Below are positions 50,503 to 61,285 of a stretch of 64,000 nucleotides of DNA, in pieces (position 1 is the stretch's first letter; each line of letters opens with the position of its first letter). Both the position numbers and the translations under genes were made by a program. Under the pieces are notes generated by a model, which saw only the letters and a program-made list of their open reading frames with translations, was not told the DNA's origin and did not search any database. The stretch is from Candidatus Reidiella endopervernicosa (lineage in GTDB: Bacteria; Pseudomonadota; Gammaproteobacteria; GCF-013343005): the NCBI RefSeq assembly GCF_013343005.1, contig NZ_CP054491.1, positions 1,284,501-1,348,500 on the forward strand. Reading direction: 5' to 3'.

Positions 50503-50670
50503 TAACCCTCTTTTGTAGTGATATAGCTGTGGGAAAGCATCAGTTGACTCCAACTTGCAGATTAGTGAAACTCGGTCCTCACGCTTATTGGTAGCGAATA
50601 AATAGTTGGAATGAATCCAAAAAATACTGGAGAGAGAAGAAGTTAGCTCTCCGGGTATGAAAACCTCCTG

Positions 50671-51504
50671 ATGCAAAATCGTATTGATATAAATGCCGAC
50701 CCACTGGTCGAGATAAGAAACCTGCGCTTTGTTCGCGGCAAACGCCCGATATTTGATGGAGTTGACCTCGATATCCAGCGTGGAAAGGTCACAGCAATCA
50801 TGGGGCCGAGTGGTACCGGCAAGACGACGCTGTTGCGTCTGATTGGTGGTCAGATTCGCCCCCACCAGGGCAGTATCAAGTTCTGTGGCGAAGAGGTCCC
50901 CTCGCTCTCTCTGCGACGTCTCTATCAGTTGCGAAAACGCATGGGCATGCTGTTTCAGAGCGGTGCGCTACTGACCGATATTAATGTCTTCGATAACGTT
51001 GCCTTCCCACTAAGAGAGCATACCGACCTGCCTGAGCGGATGGTGCGCGATCTGGTGTTAATGAAGCTACAGGCGGTGGGGCTGCGTGGTGCGATCGATC
51101 TGATGCCGAGTGAACTCTCCGGCGGTATGGCCCGGCGTGTGGCGTTGGCGCGCGCGATCGCACTCGATCCGATGATGATTATGTATGACGAGCCCTTCAC
51201 CGGTCAGGACCCGATCTCAATGGGTGCGCTGGTGCAGCTGATTCGTCTGCTCAATGACGCACTGGGTCTGACCAGCGTGATCGTCTCGCACGATGTGAAG
51301 GAGACGGCGGCAATTGCCGACTACATCTATATCCTCTCGCAGGGCAAGGTGGTCGAGCACGGTTCGACTGAAGATCTGATGAAGTCGAGTTCACCCTGGG
51401 TGCAGCAGTTCATGAATGGCCTGCCTGATGGACCGGTGCCATTCCACTACCAGGCGCCAGACTATCAGGATGATCTGATAAATCTTGGAATGGAAAAAGA
51501 ATGA
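50671..51504 (+). CDS. mlaF: Phospholipid ABC transporter ATPase MlaF
   Basis: ATPase of the MlaFEDB complex that moves phospholipids between inner membrane and periplasm. The 277-residue product has Walker A IMGPSGTGKTTLLRL, signature LSGGMARRVALARAI, and Walker B MIMYDEPFTGQDP. The start ATG at 50671 gives about 20 residues before the ATPase core. First gene of the mla operon. Confidence 0.95.
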   Translation: MQNRIDINADPLVEIRNLRFVRGKRPIFDGVDLDIQRGKVTAIMGPSGTGKTTLLRLIGGQIRPHQGSIKFCGEEVPSLSLRRLYQLRKRMGMLFQSGALLTDINVFDNVAFPLREHTDLPERMVRDLVLMKLQAVGLRGAIDLMPSELSGGMARRVALARAIALDPMMIMYDEPFTGQDPISMGALVQLIRLLNDALGLTSVIVSHDVKETAAIADYIYILSQGKVVEHGSTEDLMKSSSPWVQQFMNGLPDGPVPFHYQAPDYQDDLINLGMEKE

Positions 51505-51541
51505 TCAATTGCAGCACGGGTAGCGCAGCGGGGAGAGATGC

Positions 51542-52342
51542 ATGCGCTGGTTAGCCTCTATCACGGATGGATTGGCCTTTGTCGGCGAGAGCGGTGTCGA
51601 TTTTTTCCGTCGTCTCGGCCGTGGTCATATCTTCCTGCTACGTATTATCGCCGGTTTCACCACCGTTCTAACTCGTCCCAGTTTGATCGTTGCGCAGATC
51701 TATTCGGTCGGTGTGCTTTCACTACTGATTATTATCGTCTCGGGCCTGTTTGTCGGCATGGTGCTGGGTCTGCAGGGTTACAACACCCTGGCGCAGTTTG
51801 GTGCCGAGGAGTCACTCGGCGTGGTAGTCGCACTCTCACTGGTGCGCGAGCTGGGGCCGGTGGTCACCGCGCTACTGTTTGCCGGTCGTGCCGGTTCGGC
51901 ACTGACCGCCGAGATCGGTCTGATGAAGGCGACCGAGCAGCTCTCATCGATAGGCATGATGGCGGTCGACCCACTGAAACGAGTCATCGCACCCCGCTTC
52001 TACGCCGGTCTCATCTCGATGCCGCTGCTGGCGGCGATCTTCAGTGCGGTTGGCGTGATGGGCGGGCTGCTGGTCGGTGTCGGACTGCTCGGCGTTGATG
52101 AGGGTGCCTTCTGGTCGCAGATCCAGGCGGGTGTCGATCTGCAGGAAGATATCTATAACGGTGTGATCAAGAGCATCGTGTTCGGTTTTGTGGCGACCTG
52201 GATTGCGGTCTTTGAAGGACACGATGCCGATCCGACTGCCGAGGGTGTTAGCCGCGCGACCACGCGCACCGTGGTACATACCGCGCTTGCCGTTCTCTGT
52301 CTCGATTTTGTGCTGACTGCGTTAATGTTTGGAGAGGTCTGA
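51542..52342 (+). CDS. mlaE: Phospholipid ABC transporter permease MlaE
   Basis: Inner-membrane permease of the Mla complex. The 266-residue product has the MlaE family core: [56 protein letters not shown], and the C-terminal [13 protein letters not shown] helix. Preceded by GGGGAGAG. Thirty-seven bases after mlaF. Confidence 0.95.
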   Translation: MRWLASITDGLAFVGESGVDFFRRLGRGHIFLLRIIAGFTTVLTRPSLIVAQIYSVGVLSLLIIIVSGLFVGMVLGLQGYNTLAQFGAEESLGVVVALSLVRELGPVVTALLFAGRAGSALTAEIGLMKATEQLSSIGMMAVDPLKRVIAPRFYAGLISMPLLAAIFSAVGVMGGLLVGVGLLGVDEGAFWSQIQAGVDLQEDIYNGVIKSIVFGFVATWIAVFEGHDADPTAEGVSRATTRTVVHTALAVLCLDFVLTALMFGEV

Positions 52343-52346
52343 AATC

Positions 52347-52814
52347 ATGTTTAACAAGTACGTTCATGTCGCTGTTGGCGTCTTTGTCGCGATGGGATTG
52401 GCGGCACTCTTCATGTTGGCGATGAAGGTCAGCAACCTCAGCTCAATGAGTGATGAGGATGGTTATGAGGTCTCCGCCCGCTTTGAGAATATCGGCGGAC
52501 TGAAGGTGCGTTCTCCGGTCAGTATCGCCGGGGTACGGGTCGGTCGAGTGACCGATATCAGGTTCGATCAGGCGACCTTCGAGGCAGTGGTCAAGATGAA
52601 TGTGGGTGGCAGCTTTAACCAGATCCCCACCGACACCACGGCCAGCATTCTCACCGCCGGTCTGCTCGGCGAGCAGTATATCGGTCTGGAACCGGGCGGC
52701 GAGGAGGACTACCTTGAGAGTGGCAGTGAGATCAAACTGACCCAGTCGGCGCTGGTACTTGAACAGCTGATTGGTCAATTTATGTATAACGAAGCAGCCG
52801 AAGGGGGAGAGTAG
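52347..52814 (+). CDS. mlaD: Phospholipid-binding MCE protein MlaD
   Basis: MlaD forms the hexameric MCE ring on the periplasmic face. From the ATG at 52347 (GGAGAGG ten bases upstream) it has 155 residues: one N-terminal helix (VAVGVFVAMGLAALFMLAM) and the MCE domain (ENIGGLKVRSPVSIAGVRVGRV, ASILTAGLLGEQYIGLEPGG). An in-frame TTG at 52329 overlaps mlaE and is less likely. Confidence 0.94.
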   Translation: MFNKYVHVAVGVFVAMGLAALFMLAMKVSNLSSMSDEDGYEVSARFENIGGLKVRSPVSIAGVRVGRVTDIRFDQATFEAVVKMNVGGSFNQIPTDTTASILTAGLLGEQYIGLEPGGEEDYLESGSEIKLTQSALVLEQLIGQFMYNEAAEGGE

Positions 52815-54167
52815 ATGAAGCAGCTATTGATGGGGGCGGTACTCGCCTCGTTCGCAACGCTTACCAGCGCCCAGAGTGTCGATCTTAGCCAGGCGGTAGA
52901 GATGGCGCTGAAGGCTGATCACCGCATCGCTGAGAAGGAGCATCTGGTCGATGCCGCTCGTGCGCTGATCGATCAGGCCCAGGCGAGTGATGACCTAATG
53001 GTCGATATGAATCTCTTTGTCGGTCTCGCCCCTGTGGTTGAGGGCGGTATTTTCGAAGGTGGTGCAGAGAGTTGTGTCTCGCCCTGCAAGCTGCGCGATG
53101 ACCTCTACGAATTTGATGAAGTGACTGGCTGGGCATCACTGCAGTTGAAGCTGATCAAGCCACTCGCCACCTTCGGCAAGGTGCGTTACTACACTGAGGC
53201 GGCCGAGGGTAACGTCGAGGTGAAGAAGTCGGAGGTACGCGAGCAGCGCATCGAGACCATCTACGACACCTCGCGCGCCTACTACGGCTACCTCACTGCG
53301 CGCGACAGCCACCTGCTGCTTGAGGATGTGAAGCGTCGTCTGGAGAAGGCAAAGGCGTTGGTTGAACGCTGGCTCGAAGAGGATAAGGGCGATGTAAAAC
53401 AGTCCGACCTCTATGCGCTGGAGACCGGTATGGCACTGCTGAACAAATATCTGGCTGAGGCAAAATCGGTTGAGCGCATCGCGCTGGCCGGACTCAAGGT
53501 GATGACCGGTGTTGGTATCGATGGTGAGCTTTCGGTCGCAGATAAGTCTCTAAGCGCTGAAGCTCTGCCGCAGGATAGTCTGGCCGATCTACAGCAGCGT
53601 GCACTGGCCAATCGCCCGGAGATGGATCAGCTCAAGGCGGGGCTTGAGGCGCGTCGCGCGCTGGTGGCAGCGAAGAAGTCGGAGTCCAATCCTAATCTTT
53701 ACGCCGGTATCGTCGGCACCTTTGCCTATGCGCCGGGTCGAGATACGCTTGATAATCCCTATACGGTTGATCCCTTCAACCACGTCGCAGCCACCCCGGT
53801 GGTCGGTCTGAAATGGGATATGCAGGGCGGTGTTACCAGCGCCAAGACGAGCCGTGCCCAGGCAGAGCTTGATGCGCTGATCTCCAAGTCAGCCTTTGCC
53901 CAGCAGGGTATCCCCTTCGATGTGGCCGAGAAATACCACGAGCTGCAGGCGTTGCACTCAGCGGTTGAAGAGCTCGGCAAGGGTAGTCGCTCCGGTCGTC
54001 GCTGGATGGTTAGCTCATACGCCGATTTTGAGGCGGGCCTTGAGGAGGCGGACAAGGTGCTCGACGCCTTCAAGACCTACGTGCTGACCCACGCCGACTA
54101 TCTCAGCTCGGTGAATGACTACAATATGAAGATCATCGAACTCAACCGCGCTACGGGGGCTTACTGA
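52815..54167 (+). CDS. TolC-family outer-membrane protein within the mla operon
   Basis: 450 residues: signal peptide (LMGAVLASFATLTSAQS), then two repeats of long alpha-helical coiled-coil segments typical of outer-membrane efflux proteins (VDLSQAVEMALKADHRIAEKE; RALANRPEMDQLKAGLEARRALV; YADFEAGLEEADKVLDAFKTY). A cysteine pair (CVSPC, near residues 76-80) lies in the first extracellular-strand region. It begins directly after mlaD and overlaps mlaC by one base, so it is one operon with mla. The canonical mla operon lacks this gene. A role as an outer-membrane partner for lipid traffic is inference. Confidence 0.85.
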   Translation: MKQLLMGAVLASFATLTSAQSVDLSQAVEMALKADHRIAEKEHLVDAARALIDQAQASDDLMVDMNLFVGLAPVVEGGIFEGGAESCVSPCKLRDDLYEFDEVTGWASLQLKLIKPLATFGKVRYYTEAAEGNVEVKKSEVREQRIETIYDTSRAYYGYLTARDSHLLLEDVKRRLEKAKALVERWLEEDKGDVKQSDLYALETGMALLNKYLAEAKSVERIALAGLKVMTGVGIDGELSVADKSLSAEALPQDSLADLQQRALANRPEMDQLKAGLEARRALVAAKKSESNPNLYAGIVGTFAYAPGRDTLDNPYTVDPFNHVAATPVVGLKWDMQGGVTSAKTSRAQAELDALISKSAFAQQGIPFDVAEKYHELQALHSAVEELGKGSRSGRRWMVSSYADFEAGLEEADKVLDAFKTYVLTHADYLSSVNDYNMKIIELNRATGAY

Positions 54168-54769
54168 TGAAACGCCTAGCTCTGCTCTTTATCTCAGCGT
54201 TGTTATTTGCTGGCAGTGCAGCTGCTGCGGTGACACCCCCTCAGCAGCTGGTTCAGTCGACCTCCAACCAGGTGTTAGAGCGGCTTAAGGCGGAAAGTGA
54301 GGCGATCAAGGCCAAACCCAACATGCTCTACGGCATGGTTGATGAGATCGTTTTACCGCACTTCGATTTTGAGCGTATTGCCAAGTGGGTGCTCGGCAAG
54401 TACCGCCGTAAGGCCAGCAAGCAGCAGCAGGCCGACTTCACCAAGGAGTTCCGCATGTTATTGGTGCGTACCTATGCCACTGCACTGAATGAGTACACTG
54501 ACCAGGCGATCGACTATCTGCCACTGCGTGAAGGTGAGGCGAGTGGTGATGTGGTGGTACGAACTGAGATCCAGCAGCCGGGTGCCTTCCCGATCCCGAT
54601 CAACTACAACCTCTACCTGAAGGGCGATGCCTGGAAGGTCTATGATGTCTCCATTGATGGGGTCAGTCTGGTAGCTAACTACCGCACCACCTTCTCACGC
54701 GAGATTCGTCAGAAGGGCCTCGATGCGTTGATCAAGCGACTGACGAAGAAGAACGACGAGGTGCGCTAG
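54167..54769 (+). CDS. mlaC: Periplasmic phospholipid-binding protein MlaC
   Basis: MlaC shuttles phospholipid across the periplasm. The 200-residue product has a signal peptide (LLFISALLFAGSAAA) and the family core VDEIVLPHFDFERIAKWVLGKYRRKAS, FRMLLVRTYATALNEY, and WKVYDVSIDGVSLVANYRTTF. Overlaps its neighbours by one base on each side. Confidence 0.94.
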   Translation: MKRLALLFISALLFAGSAAAAVTPPQQLVQSTSNQVLERLKAESEAIKAKPNMLYGMVDEIVLPHFDFERIAKWVLGKYRRKASKQQQADFTKEFRMLLVRTYATALNEYTDQAIDYLPLREGEASGDVVVRTEIQQPGAFPIPINYNLYLKGDAWKVYDVSIDGVSLVANYRTTFSREIRQKGLDALIKRLTKKNDEVR

Positions 54770-55137
54770 TGAGCTGTCGTATTCTCAAATCGTGCACCGA
54801 TCGCAACGGCGAGCAGCAGTGCGCTATTCGTCAGGAGGAGGATGGTCGACTCTATATCAACGGCATGGTCACCTTTGAAACCGTCTCGGAGTTGAGCGGA
54901 GCAGCCGCAGAGATGAGCAAGGCGGCTGAGACGATGTTTTGCAAGGAGGGTGTGGTAACGGTTGATCTGCGCGAGGTTGAGAAGGCCGATAGTGCCGGGT
55001 TGGCGCTGCTGATCGACTGGATGCGTCAGGCCAAACAGCATGAGCACGAGATTGAGTACGTCAACATCCCGCAGCAGATGATGGCGATTGCCCGCGTCAG
55101 TGGGCTCGATAAGGTGTTGCCACTCACCTGGGACTGA
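54769..55137 (+). CDS. mlaB: STAS-domain protein MlaB
   Basis: MlaB binds MlaF and stabilises the complex. The 122-residue product starts at a GTG overlapping the mlaC stop and carries a STAS domain with VTVDLREVEKADSAGLALLIDWM near residues 63-85; the DSAG serine is the conserved site. About 25 residues precede the domain, slightly longer than E. coli MlaB. Confidence 0.88.
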   Translation: MSCRILKSCTDRNGEQQCAIRQEEDGRLYINGMVTFETVSELSGAAAEMSKAAETMFCKEGVVTVDLREVEKADSAGLALLIDWMRQAKQHEHEIEYVNIPQQMMAIARVSGLDKVLPLTWD

Positions 55138-55336
55138 ATCCCAGTATCGATCGGAGGCCACAGGCTGGTCGATGATCCGAAATTTCCCGTTTCTTCCCGT
55201 TTTCTATATGATTAGCGGCCTTAAAAAGGCTGCCGTGCGCCGAGCTTGCGGGCTGCGTGCCATTTATTCCGTAACGGTTAATGTCCGTGATGGCTTGTGC
55301 AGCTGAATGAACAGAGATGACAGAGGTGATGCAGGT

Positions 55337-56868
<1,532 letters not shown>

Positions 56869-56894
56869 ATCTACCTGGAGCAAGGTTACCCACC

Positions 56895-57539
56895 ATGCAA
56901 GAGACCCTGACAATTGCGCTCTCCAAGGGGCGTATCTTCAAGGAGACGCTGCCACTGCTGGCTCACGCCGGGATTGTGCCGATCGACGATCCGGAAACCA
57001 GTCGCAAACTGATTCTCGATACCAATCGAGAAGATGTGAAGCTGGTGATCATCCGTGCCACCGATGTGCCGACCTATGTCGAGTACGGCGCGGCCGATCT
57101 GGGTGTGGCGGGCAAAGATGTGCTGATGGAGCACGGCGGTGACAGCGTCTACGAGCCGCTCGATCTCAATATTGCACGCTGCAAACTGATGGTGGCGGGT
57201 GCCAAGAATCGCCCCGAGACACCGGCACGGCTGCGTATCGCGACCAAGTTTGTGAACTCCACCCGTCGTTATTACGCCGAGCAGGGCAAGCAGGTCGAGA
57301 TCATCAAACTCTACGGCTCAATGGAGCTGGCACCGCTGGTTGGATTGGCTGATTACATCGTCGATCTGGTCGATACGGGTAATACGCTCAAGGCCAATGG
57401 CCTCGAGCCACTGGAGCATATCGCCGATGTTAGCTCGCGCCTGGTGGTCAACAAGGCGTCGATGAAGATGAAACACAGGCAGGTTAAAAAACTGATCGAT
57501 CTGATCGCCGAGGCCGTTAACGAGCGGCGTGGCGTATAG
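56895..57539 (+). CDS. hisG: ATP phosphoribosyltransferase, short form
   Basis: First step of histidine synthesis. The 214-residue product is the short His[19 protein letters not shown] at the start and [33 protein letters not shown] later, without the C-terminal regulatory domain of the long form. Short HisG needs the HisZ subunit, which is not in this window. Lies 26 bp after murA, a common order. Confidence 0.95.
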   Translation: MQETLTIALSKGRIFKETLPLLAHAGIVPIDDPETSRKLILDTNREDVKLVIIRATDVPTYVEYGAADLGVAGKDVLMEHGGDSVYEPLDLNIARCKLMVAGAKNRPETPARLRIATKFVNSTRRYYAEQGKQVEIIKLYGSMELAPLVGLADYIVDLVDTGNTLKANGLEPLEHIADVSSRLVVNKASMKMKHRQVKKLIDLIAEAVNERRGV

Positions 57540-57551
57540 CGGAGAAGGGCG

Positions 57552-58853
57552 ATGACCGATATCAAACGTCTCGATAGCAGCAGTAGCGATTTTCAGCAGC
57601 AGCTCGACCGGCTGCTCGACTGGGAGGGCGTCTCCAACGAGGCGGTGAATAACACCGTGCGCGAGGTGCTGCAGGCGGTAAAGAGTCGCGGTGACGCGGC
57701 GCTGGTGGAGTACACCAACCGTTTCGATCGTATGAGCGTCGGCTCAATGGCTGAACTGGAGATCTCCCAGGATCGACTCACGGCGGCGTTGGTGAATATC
57801 AGTGTGGCCGAGCGTGAGGGGCTGGAGCTGGCCGCCGAGCGGGTGCGCGCCTACCACGAGCACCAGAAGGTGGCCTCCTGGTCCTACACTGAGGATGACG
57901 GCACCCTGCTGGGTCAGCAGGTCACGCCACTCGACCGCGCCGGTCTCTATGTGCCGGGTGGCAAGGCGGCCTACCCATCCTCCGTATTGATGAATGCGAT
58001 CCCGGCCAAGGTGGCGGGTGTCGATGAGCTGATCATGGTGGTACCGACCCCCGATGGCGAGGTCAACGAACTGGTGCTGGCCGCTGCAGCGATTGCCGGT
58101 GTTGACCGTGCTTTTGCCCTCGGTGGTGCACAGGCGGTTGCCGGGCTCGCCTACGGCACCGAGACGGTGCCGCAGGTCGATAAGATCGTCGGTCCCGGCA
58201 ACATCTACGTCGCTACCGCCAAGGGCATGGTCTTCGGTACCGTCGGCATCGACATGATCGCCGGTCCCTCGGAGATTCTGGTGATCTGTGATGGCAAGAC
58301 CGATCCCGACTGGATTGCGATGGACCTCTTCTCCCAGGCCGAGCACGACGAGGACGCACAGTCGATTCTGCTCTGTCCCGATCAGGCCTATCTCGATAGT
58401 GTCGCGGCGAGCATCGACAAACTGCTGCCAACCATGGAGCGCAAGGAGATCATCGAGAAGTCGATTGCCGATCGCGGTGCGCTGATCAAGGTAGCTGATC
58501 TCGATGAGGCGGTAACGATTACCAACCACATCGCCCCTGAGCATCTCGAGCTTTCGGTTGATGACCCTCAGTCGATGGCGAAGCAGATCAAACACGCCGG
58601 TGCGATCTTCATGGGCCGTTATACCGCCGAGGCGCTGGGTGACTACTGCGCCGGTCCCAACCATGTGCTGCCGACCTCGCGTACCGCCCGCTTCAGCTCG
58701 CCGCTCGGTGTCTACGACTTCCAGAAGCGCTCCTCGCTGATCATGTTCTCCGCCGATGGTGCCAGCCACCTCGGCAAGACCGCCTCGACGCTGGCGCGCG
58801 GCGAGGGGCTCACCGCCCACGCCCGCTCCGCCGAGTACCGCATCAAGGATTAA
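57552..58853 (+). CDS. hisD: Histidinol dehydrogenase
   Basis: Oxidises histidinol to histidine in the last two steps. The 433-residue product has the zinc-dependent enzyme core: [62 protein letters not shown], and the catalytic [13 protein letters not shown]. Twelve bases after hisG. Confidence 0.97.
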   Translation: MTDIKRLDSSSSDFQQQLDRLLDWEGVSNEAVNNTVREVLQAVKSRGDAALVEYTNRFDRMSVGSMAELEISQDRLTAALVNISVAEREGLELAAERVRAYHEHQKVASWSYTEDDGTLLGQQVTPLDRAGLYVPGGKAAYPSSVLMNAIPAKVAGVDELIMVVPTPDGEVNELVLAAAAIAGVDRAFALGGAQAVAGLAYGTETVPQVDKIVGPGNIYVATAKGMVFGTVGIDMIAGPSEILVICDGKTDPDWIAMDLFSQAEHDEDAQSILLCPDQAYLDSVAASIDKLLPTMERKEIIEKSIADRGALIKVADLDEAVTITNHIAPEHLELSVDDPQSMAKQIKHAGAIFMGRYTAEALGDYCAGPNHVLPTSRTARFSSPLGVYDFQKRSSLIMFSADGASHLGKTASTLARGEGLTAHARSAEYRIKD

Positions 58854-58861
58854 TTATCGAG

Positions 58862-58898
58862 CGTAGGGTGGGTTAAGTAACACGAAACCCACCAATGC
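58862..58898. repeat. GTAGGGTGGG palindromic repeat (hisD-hisC gap)
   Basis: Inverted repeat with arms GTGGGTT (58868-58874) and AACCCAC (58886-58892), preceded by GTAG and followed by CAATGC. A second member with different arms lies at 60127. It is a short dispersed palindrome of the kind scattered between genes; it separates hisD from hisC and could affect co-transcription. Confidence 0.65.
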
Positions 58899-58926
58899 CG
58901 GTGATGTAACGCGAGTCGACAAACCC

Positions 58927-60009
58927 ATGAGCCTCGACGACAAAATCAACCACTGGATCCGCCCCGAGATCCGCGAACTCTCCGCCTACCACGTGCCCGA
59001 TCCGGGCGAGCTGATCAAGCTCGATGCGATGGAGAACCCCTACCGCTGGCCCGATGCGATGCTCGAGAGCTGGCAGCGGCAGGTGCGCGAGATCGCCGTC
59101 AACCGCTACCCCGATCCAGCGGCTAGCAGCCTCACCGCTGCATTGCGCCGCAGCATGGATATCCCGGCGGGGATGGGGGTGATGCTCGGCAACGGCTCCG
59201 ACGAGATCATCCAGATTCTGGCGCTCGCCTTCGGTGGGCCGAAGCGGGTAGTGCTAGCCCCCGAGCCGAGCTTCGTCATGTACCGCATGATCGCCACCTT
59301 CAGCTCGCTCGAGTACCACGGTGTACCGCTCAAGCCCGACTTCTCACTCGACCTCGCCGCGATGCTGCAGGCGATTGAGCAGCACGACCCGGCGGTGGTC
59401 TACCTTGCCTATCCCAACAACCCGACCGGTAACCTCTTCGATGAGGAGGCGATCGTGAAGATCCTCGAGGCGGCCAACGGTGTGGTGGTGGTCGACGAGG
59501 CGTATCACGCCTTCGCTGGTAAGAGTTTCATGCCACGTCTTGGTGAGTTCGATAACCTGCTGGTGATGCGCACCCTCTCAAAGCTGGGGTTGGCCGGGCT
59601 ACGTCTTGGGTTGATTGCCGGTCCAGCGGAGTGGATCGGTGAGTTCGATAAGTTGCGGCTTCCCTACAATATCAATGTGATGACTCAGGCGGCGGCCGAG
59701 TTTGCGCTCGATAATATCGAGGTGTTTGATGAGCAGACGCGGTTGATTCGTGAGGAACGGACGCGGTTGTTTGATGAGATGGGGAGGCTCGAGGGTATCG
59801 AGCTGTTTCCTTCTGCGGCTAACTTTATTCTGTTTAGTGTGCCGAGTGGGCGGGCTGGTGAGATTTTTGAATCTATCAAAGCTGATGGTGTACTCATCAA
59901 GAATATGAAGGCTTCTGAGGGGCCTCTGGCGGATACGCTGAGGGTTACTGTTGGGGCGGCTGAGGAGAATAGTGCTTTCTTATCAGTCTTGAGTAAGGCA
60001 CTGGGATAG
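58927..60009 (+). CDS. hisC: Histidinol-phosphate aminotransferase
   Basis: PLP-dependent aminotransferase converting imidazole-acetol phosphate to histidinol phosphate. The 360-residue product shows LDAMENPYRWP, LGNGSDEIIQI, YLAYPNNPTGNLFD, VVVDEAYHAFAGKSF, and the PLP-lysine in MRTLSKLGLAGLRLG. Starts 73 bp after hisD. Codon use drifts to more AT-rich in the last third, without loss of motifs. Confidence 0.96.
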   Translation: MSLDDKINHWIRPEIRELSAYHVPDPGELIKLDAMENPYRWPDAMLESWQRQVREIAVNRYPDPAASSLTAALRRSMDIPAGMGVMLGNGSDEIIQILALAFGGPKRVVLAPEPSFVMYRMIATFSSLEYHGVPLKPDFSLDLAAMLQAIEQHDPAVVYLAYPNNPTGNLFDEEAIVKILEAANGVVVVDEAYHAFAGKSFMPRLGEFDNLLVMRTLSKLGLAGLRLGLIAGPAEWIGEFDKLRLPYNINVMTQAAAEFALDNIEVFDEQTRLIREERTRLFDEMGRLEGIELFPSAANFILFSVPSGRAGEIFESIKADGVLIKNMKASEGPLADTLRVTVGAAEENSAFLSVLSKALG

Positions 60010-60126
60010 CAGTTTTATTGTGTCGCGTTCGCGACGCATTCAAATGCGAGTTCGCGCACCCGCCGTGCGTGGTATTTTGATTCGGTAATAGCACCTAAAT
60101 CTATTCTTGAATTGAGCGTGTCTTTC

Positions 60127-60157
60127 GTAGGGTGGGCATCGATTTTATGCCCACGCG
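60127..60157. repeat. GTAGGGTGGG palindromic repeat, second member
   Basis: Arms GTGGGCAT (60132-60139) and ATGCCCAC (60147-60154) around CGATTTT, preceded by GTAG. It shares the GTAGGGTGGG core with the repeat at 58862 but has different arm ends, which still pair. Confidence 0.65.
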
Positions 60158-60558
60158 GAACAATATGGTTGTGTCGCTTATGCGACGCTTATTTAGAAAG
60201 CGGGCACCCACGCCCGCGCGGTGGGTTCATTTCTTTATAACGCGATAAAGAAACGAACCAAAGAAATCGCGCCCACGATTTACCGCTACGCGGTCCACTG
60301 CGCTTCTCGCCTGCATCGAGGGAGAGTAAACCCTGATGATCCCTGCGCGAAGTGCAGGATGCGCAGTGCCGCGGAGCTCATGGACGTGCGAGCGGCCTTC
60401 TCGTGATTTCAGGCGTGGGCAGAACTCGCTCGGTAAACCTCGCTCAGACAGACTGCCCACTTCCCCCTGAAATCACTCCGATGCTCGGCGATGTAGAAGG
60501 GGTGAAAATCGCCGGTCACCTGTGGTTTTACACTGACCAAAATGTCTATCTGAAATTG
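60158..60558. other. Gene-free stretch resembling a dispersed intergenic repeat
   Basis: Four hundred bases after hisC and the palindrome with no convincing gene. Short open frames exist on both strands (for example 60227-60460 minus) but show no family motif or ribosome site. The stretch has several local inverted segments (CGCGCCCACG, GTGGGCAG/CTGCCCAC at about 60415-60455). I recall similar sequence being repeated between genes in other proteobacteria, but could not confirm this here. Confidence 0.4.
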
Positions 60559-60939
60559 TCATTCTAGATGTGGGTGTTCGTTAGTTTTGATTTTTACAAA
60601 ATATTCATAGCTCATGGGGCCTTGAATAGTTTGATTGTTGATATTGATTATCCAGTAGTAAGTCTTGCCTTCTTCTTGCGTTGGTCTGTTTTTCTGCTTC
60701 CAGAAGCAACTTGGTGAGAACCGTTGTCTGACGACTATATGGGTGTTGTTGTGCGTATAAGCTTCAACATTGCATGGAATGTACTTACTGGTGGCAGTGC
60801 CAGATTTCGAAGCGATGACTTGGTTGTCTCTGGATTCGCTGTAGAGAACATATCCACCGGGCAGCTCGATTTCGTAATCAACTGCACACCCTAATAATAA
60901 AGATGTAGCAAGTAAAATAGTGGCGGTGGGTGTGCGCAT
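60559..60939 (-). CDS. Small lipoprotein of unknown function
   Basis: 126 residues with a lipoprotein signal (TILLATSLLLGC, lipobox LLGC) and a mature part starting VDYEIELPGGYVLYS. Four mature-part cysteines are not obvious: only two (CNVEA and SCFWKQ) remain, which may pair. It resembles small DUF3997-type lipoproteins in the YEIELPGGY segment; that is from memory and weak. AT-rich relative to the core genes, so probably accessory. Confidence 0.65.
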   Translation of the reverse strand: MRTPTATILLATSLLLGCAVDYEIELPGGYVLYSESRDNQVIASKSGTATSKYIPCNVEAYTHNNTHIVVRQRFSPSCFWKQKNRPTQEEGKTYYWIININNQTIQGPMSYEYFVKIKTNEHPHLE

Positions 60940-61285
60940 GGTTGCTTCGTGGTGATTGTCTATGTGCTTGGGGCCAGTGTAATAAGTTAATGGCTACACT
61001 CGTTGCTTCAGAAGAAACCGCTCTCTGTCCCAGTTTTTCCCGAGCAGAACTAATGCCATTTTATTTCCTTTAAAATGGATGTCTAAGGCCCAAAGAAAGT
61101 CCCTGTGCTGCAAGTGACTCCTAACTTCGATTAGAGTTCTTTCCTAGAGAAGGTAACTTCAATAAATCAACTTCAGTGTTCTGAACGAGTTGGCCAATAA
61201 AGTAAATTTCTTCTACCTTTAATATATTTAAGGTTCTTCTGCTTAGGCCAAGACTTTCTATCTTTTTATCCATATAGGGTCGTCT
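60940..61285. other. AT-rich gap without a recognised gene
   Basis: About 345 bp between the lipoprotein start and the end of the TIR-like gene. No open frame over 60 codons with a plausible start, no tRNA-like fold and no clear terminator that I can see. It includes a run of A/T-rich sequence near 61200-61240 that could hold a promoter for the lipoprotein gene. Confidence 0.4.

Noticed and set aside
60227-60460. A 77-codon gene after hisC
   Set aside because: No motif, no ribosome site, and a comparable frame on the opposite strand; more likely part of a repeat-like intergenic stretch.
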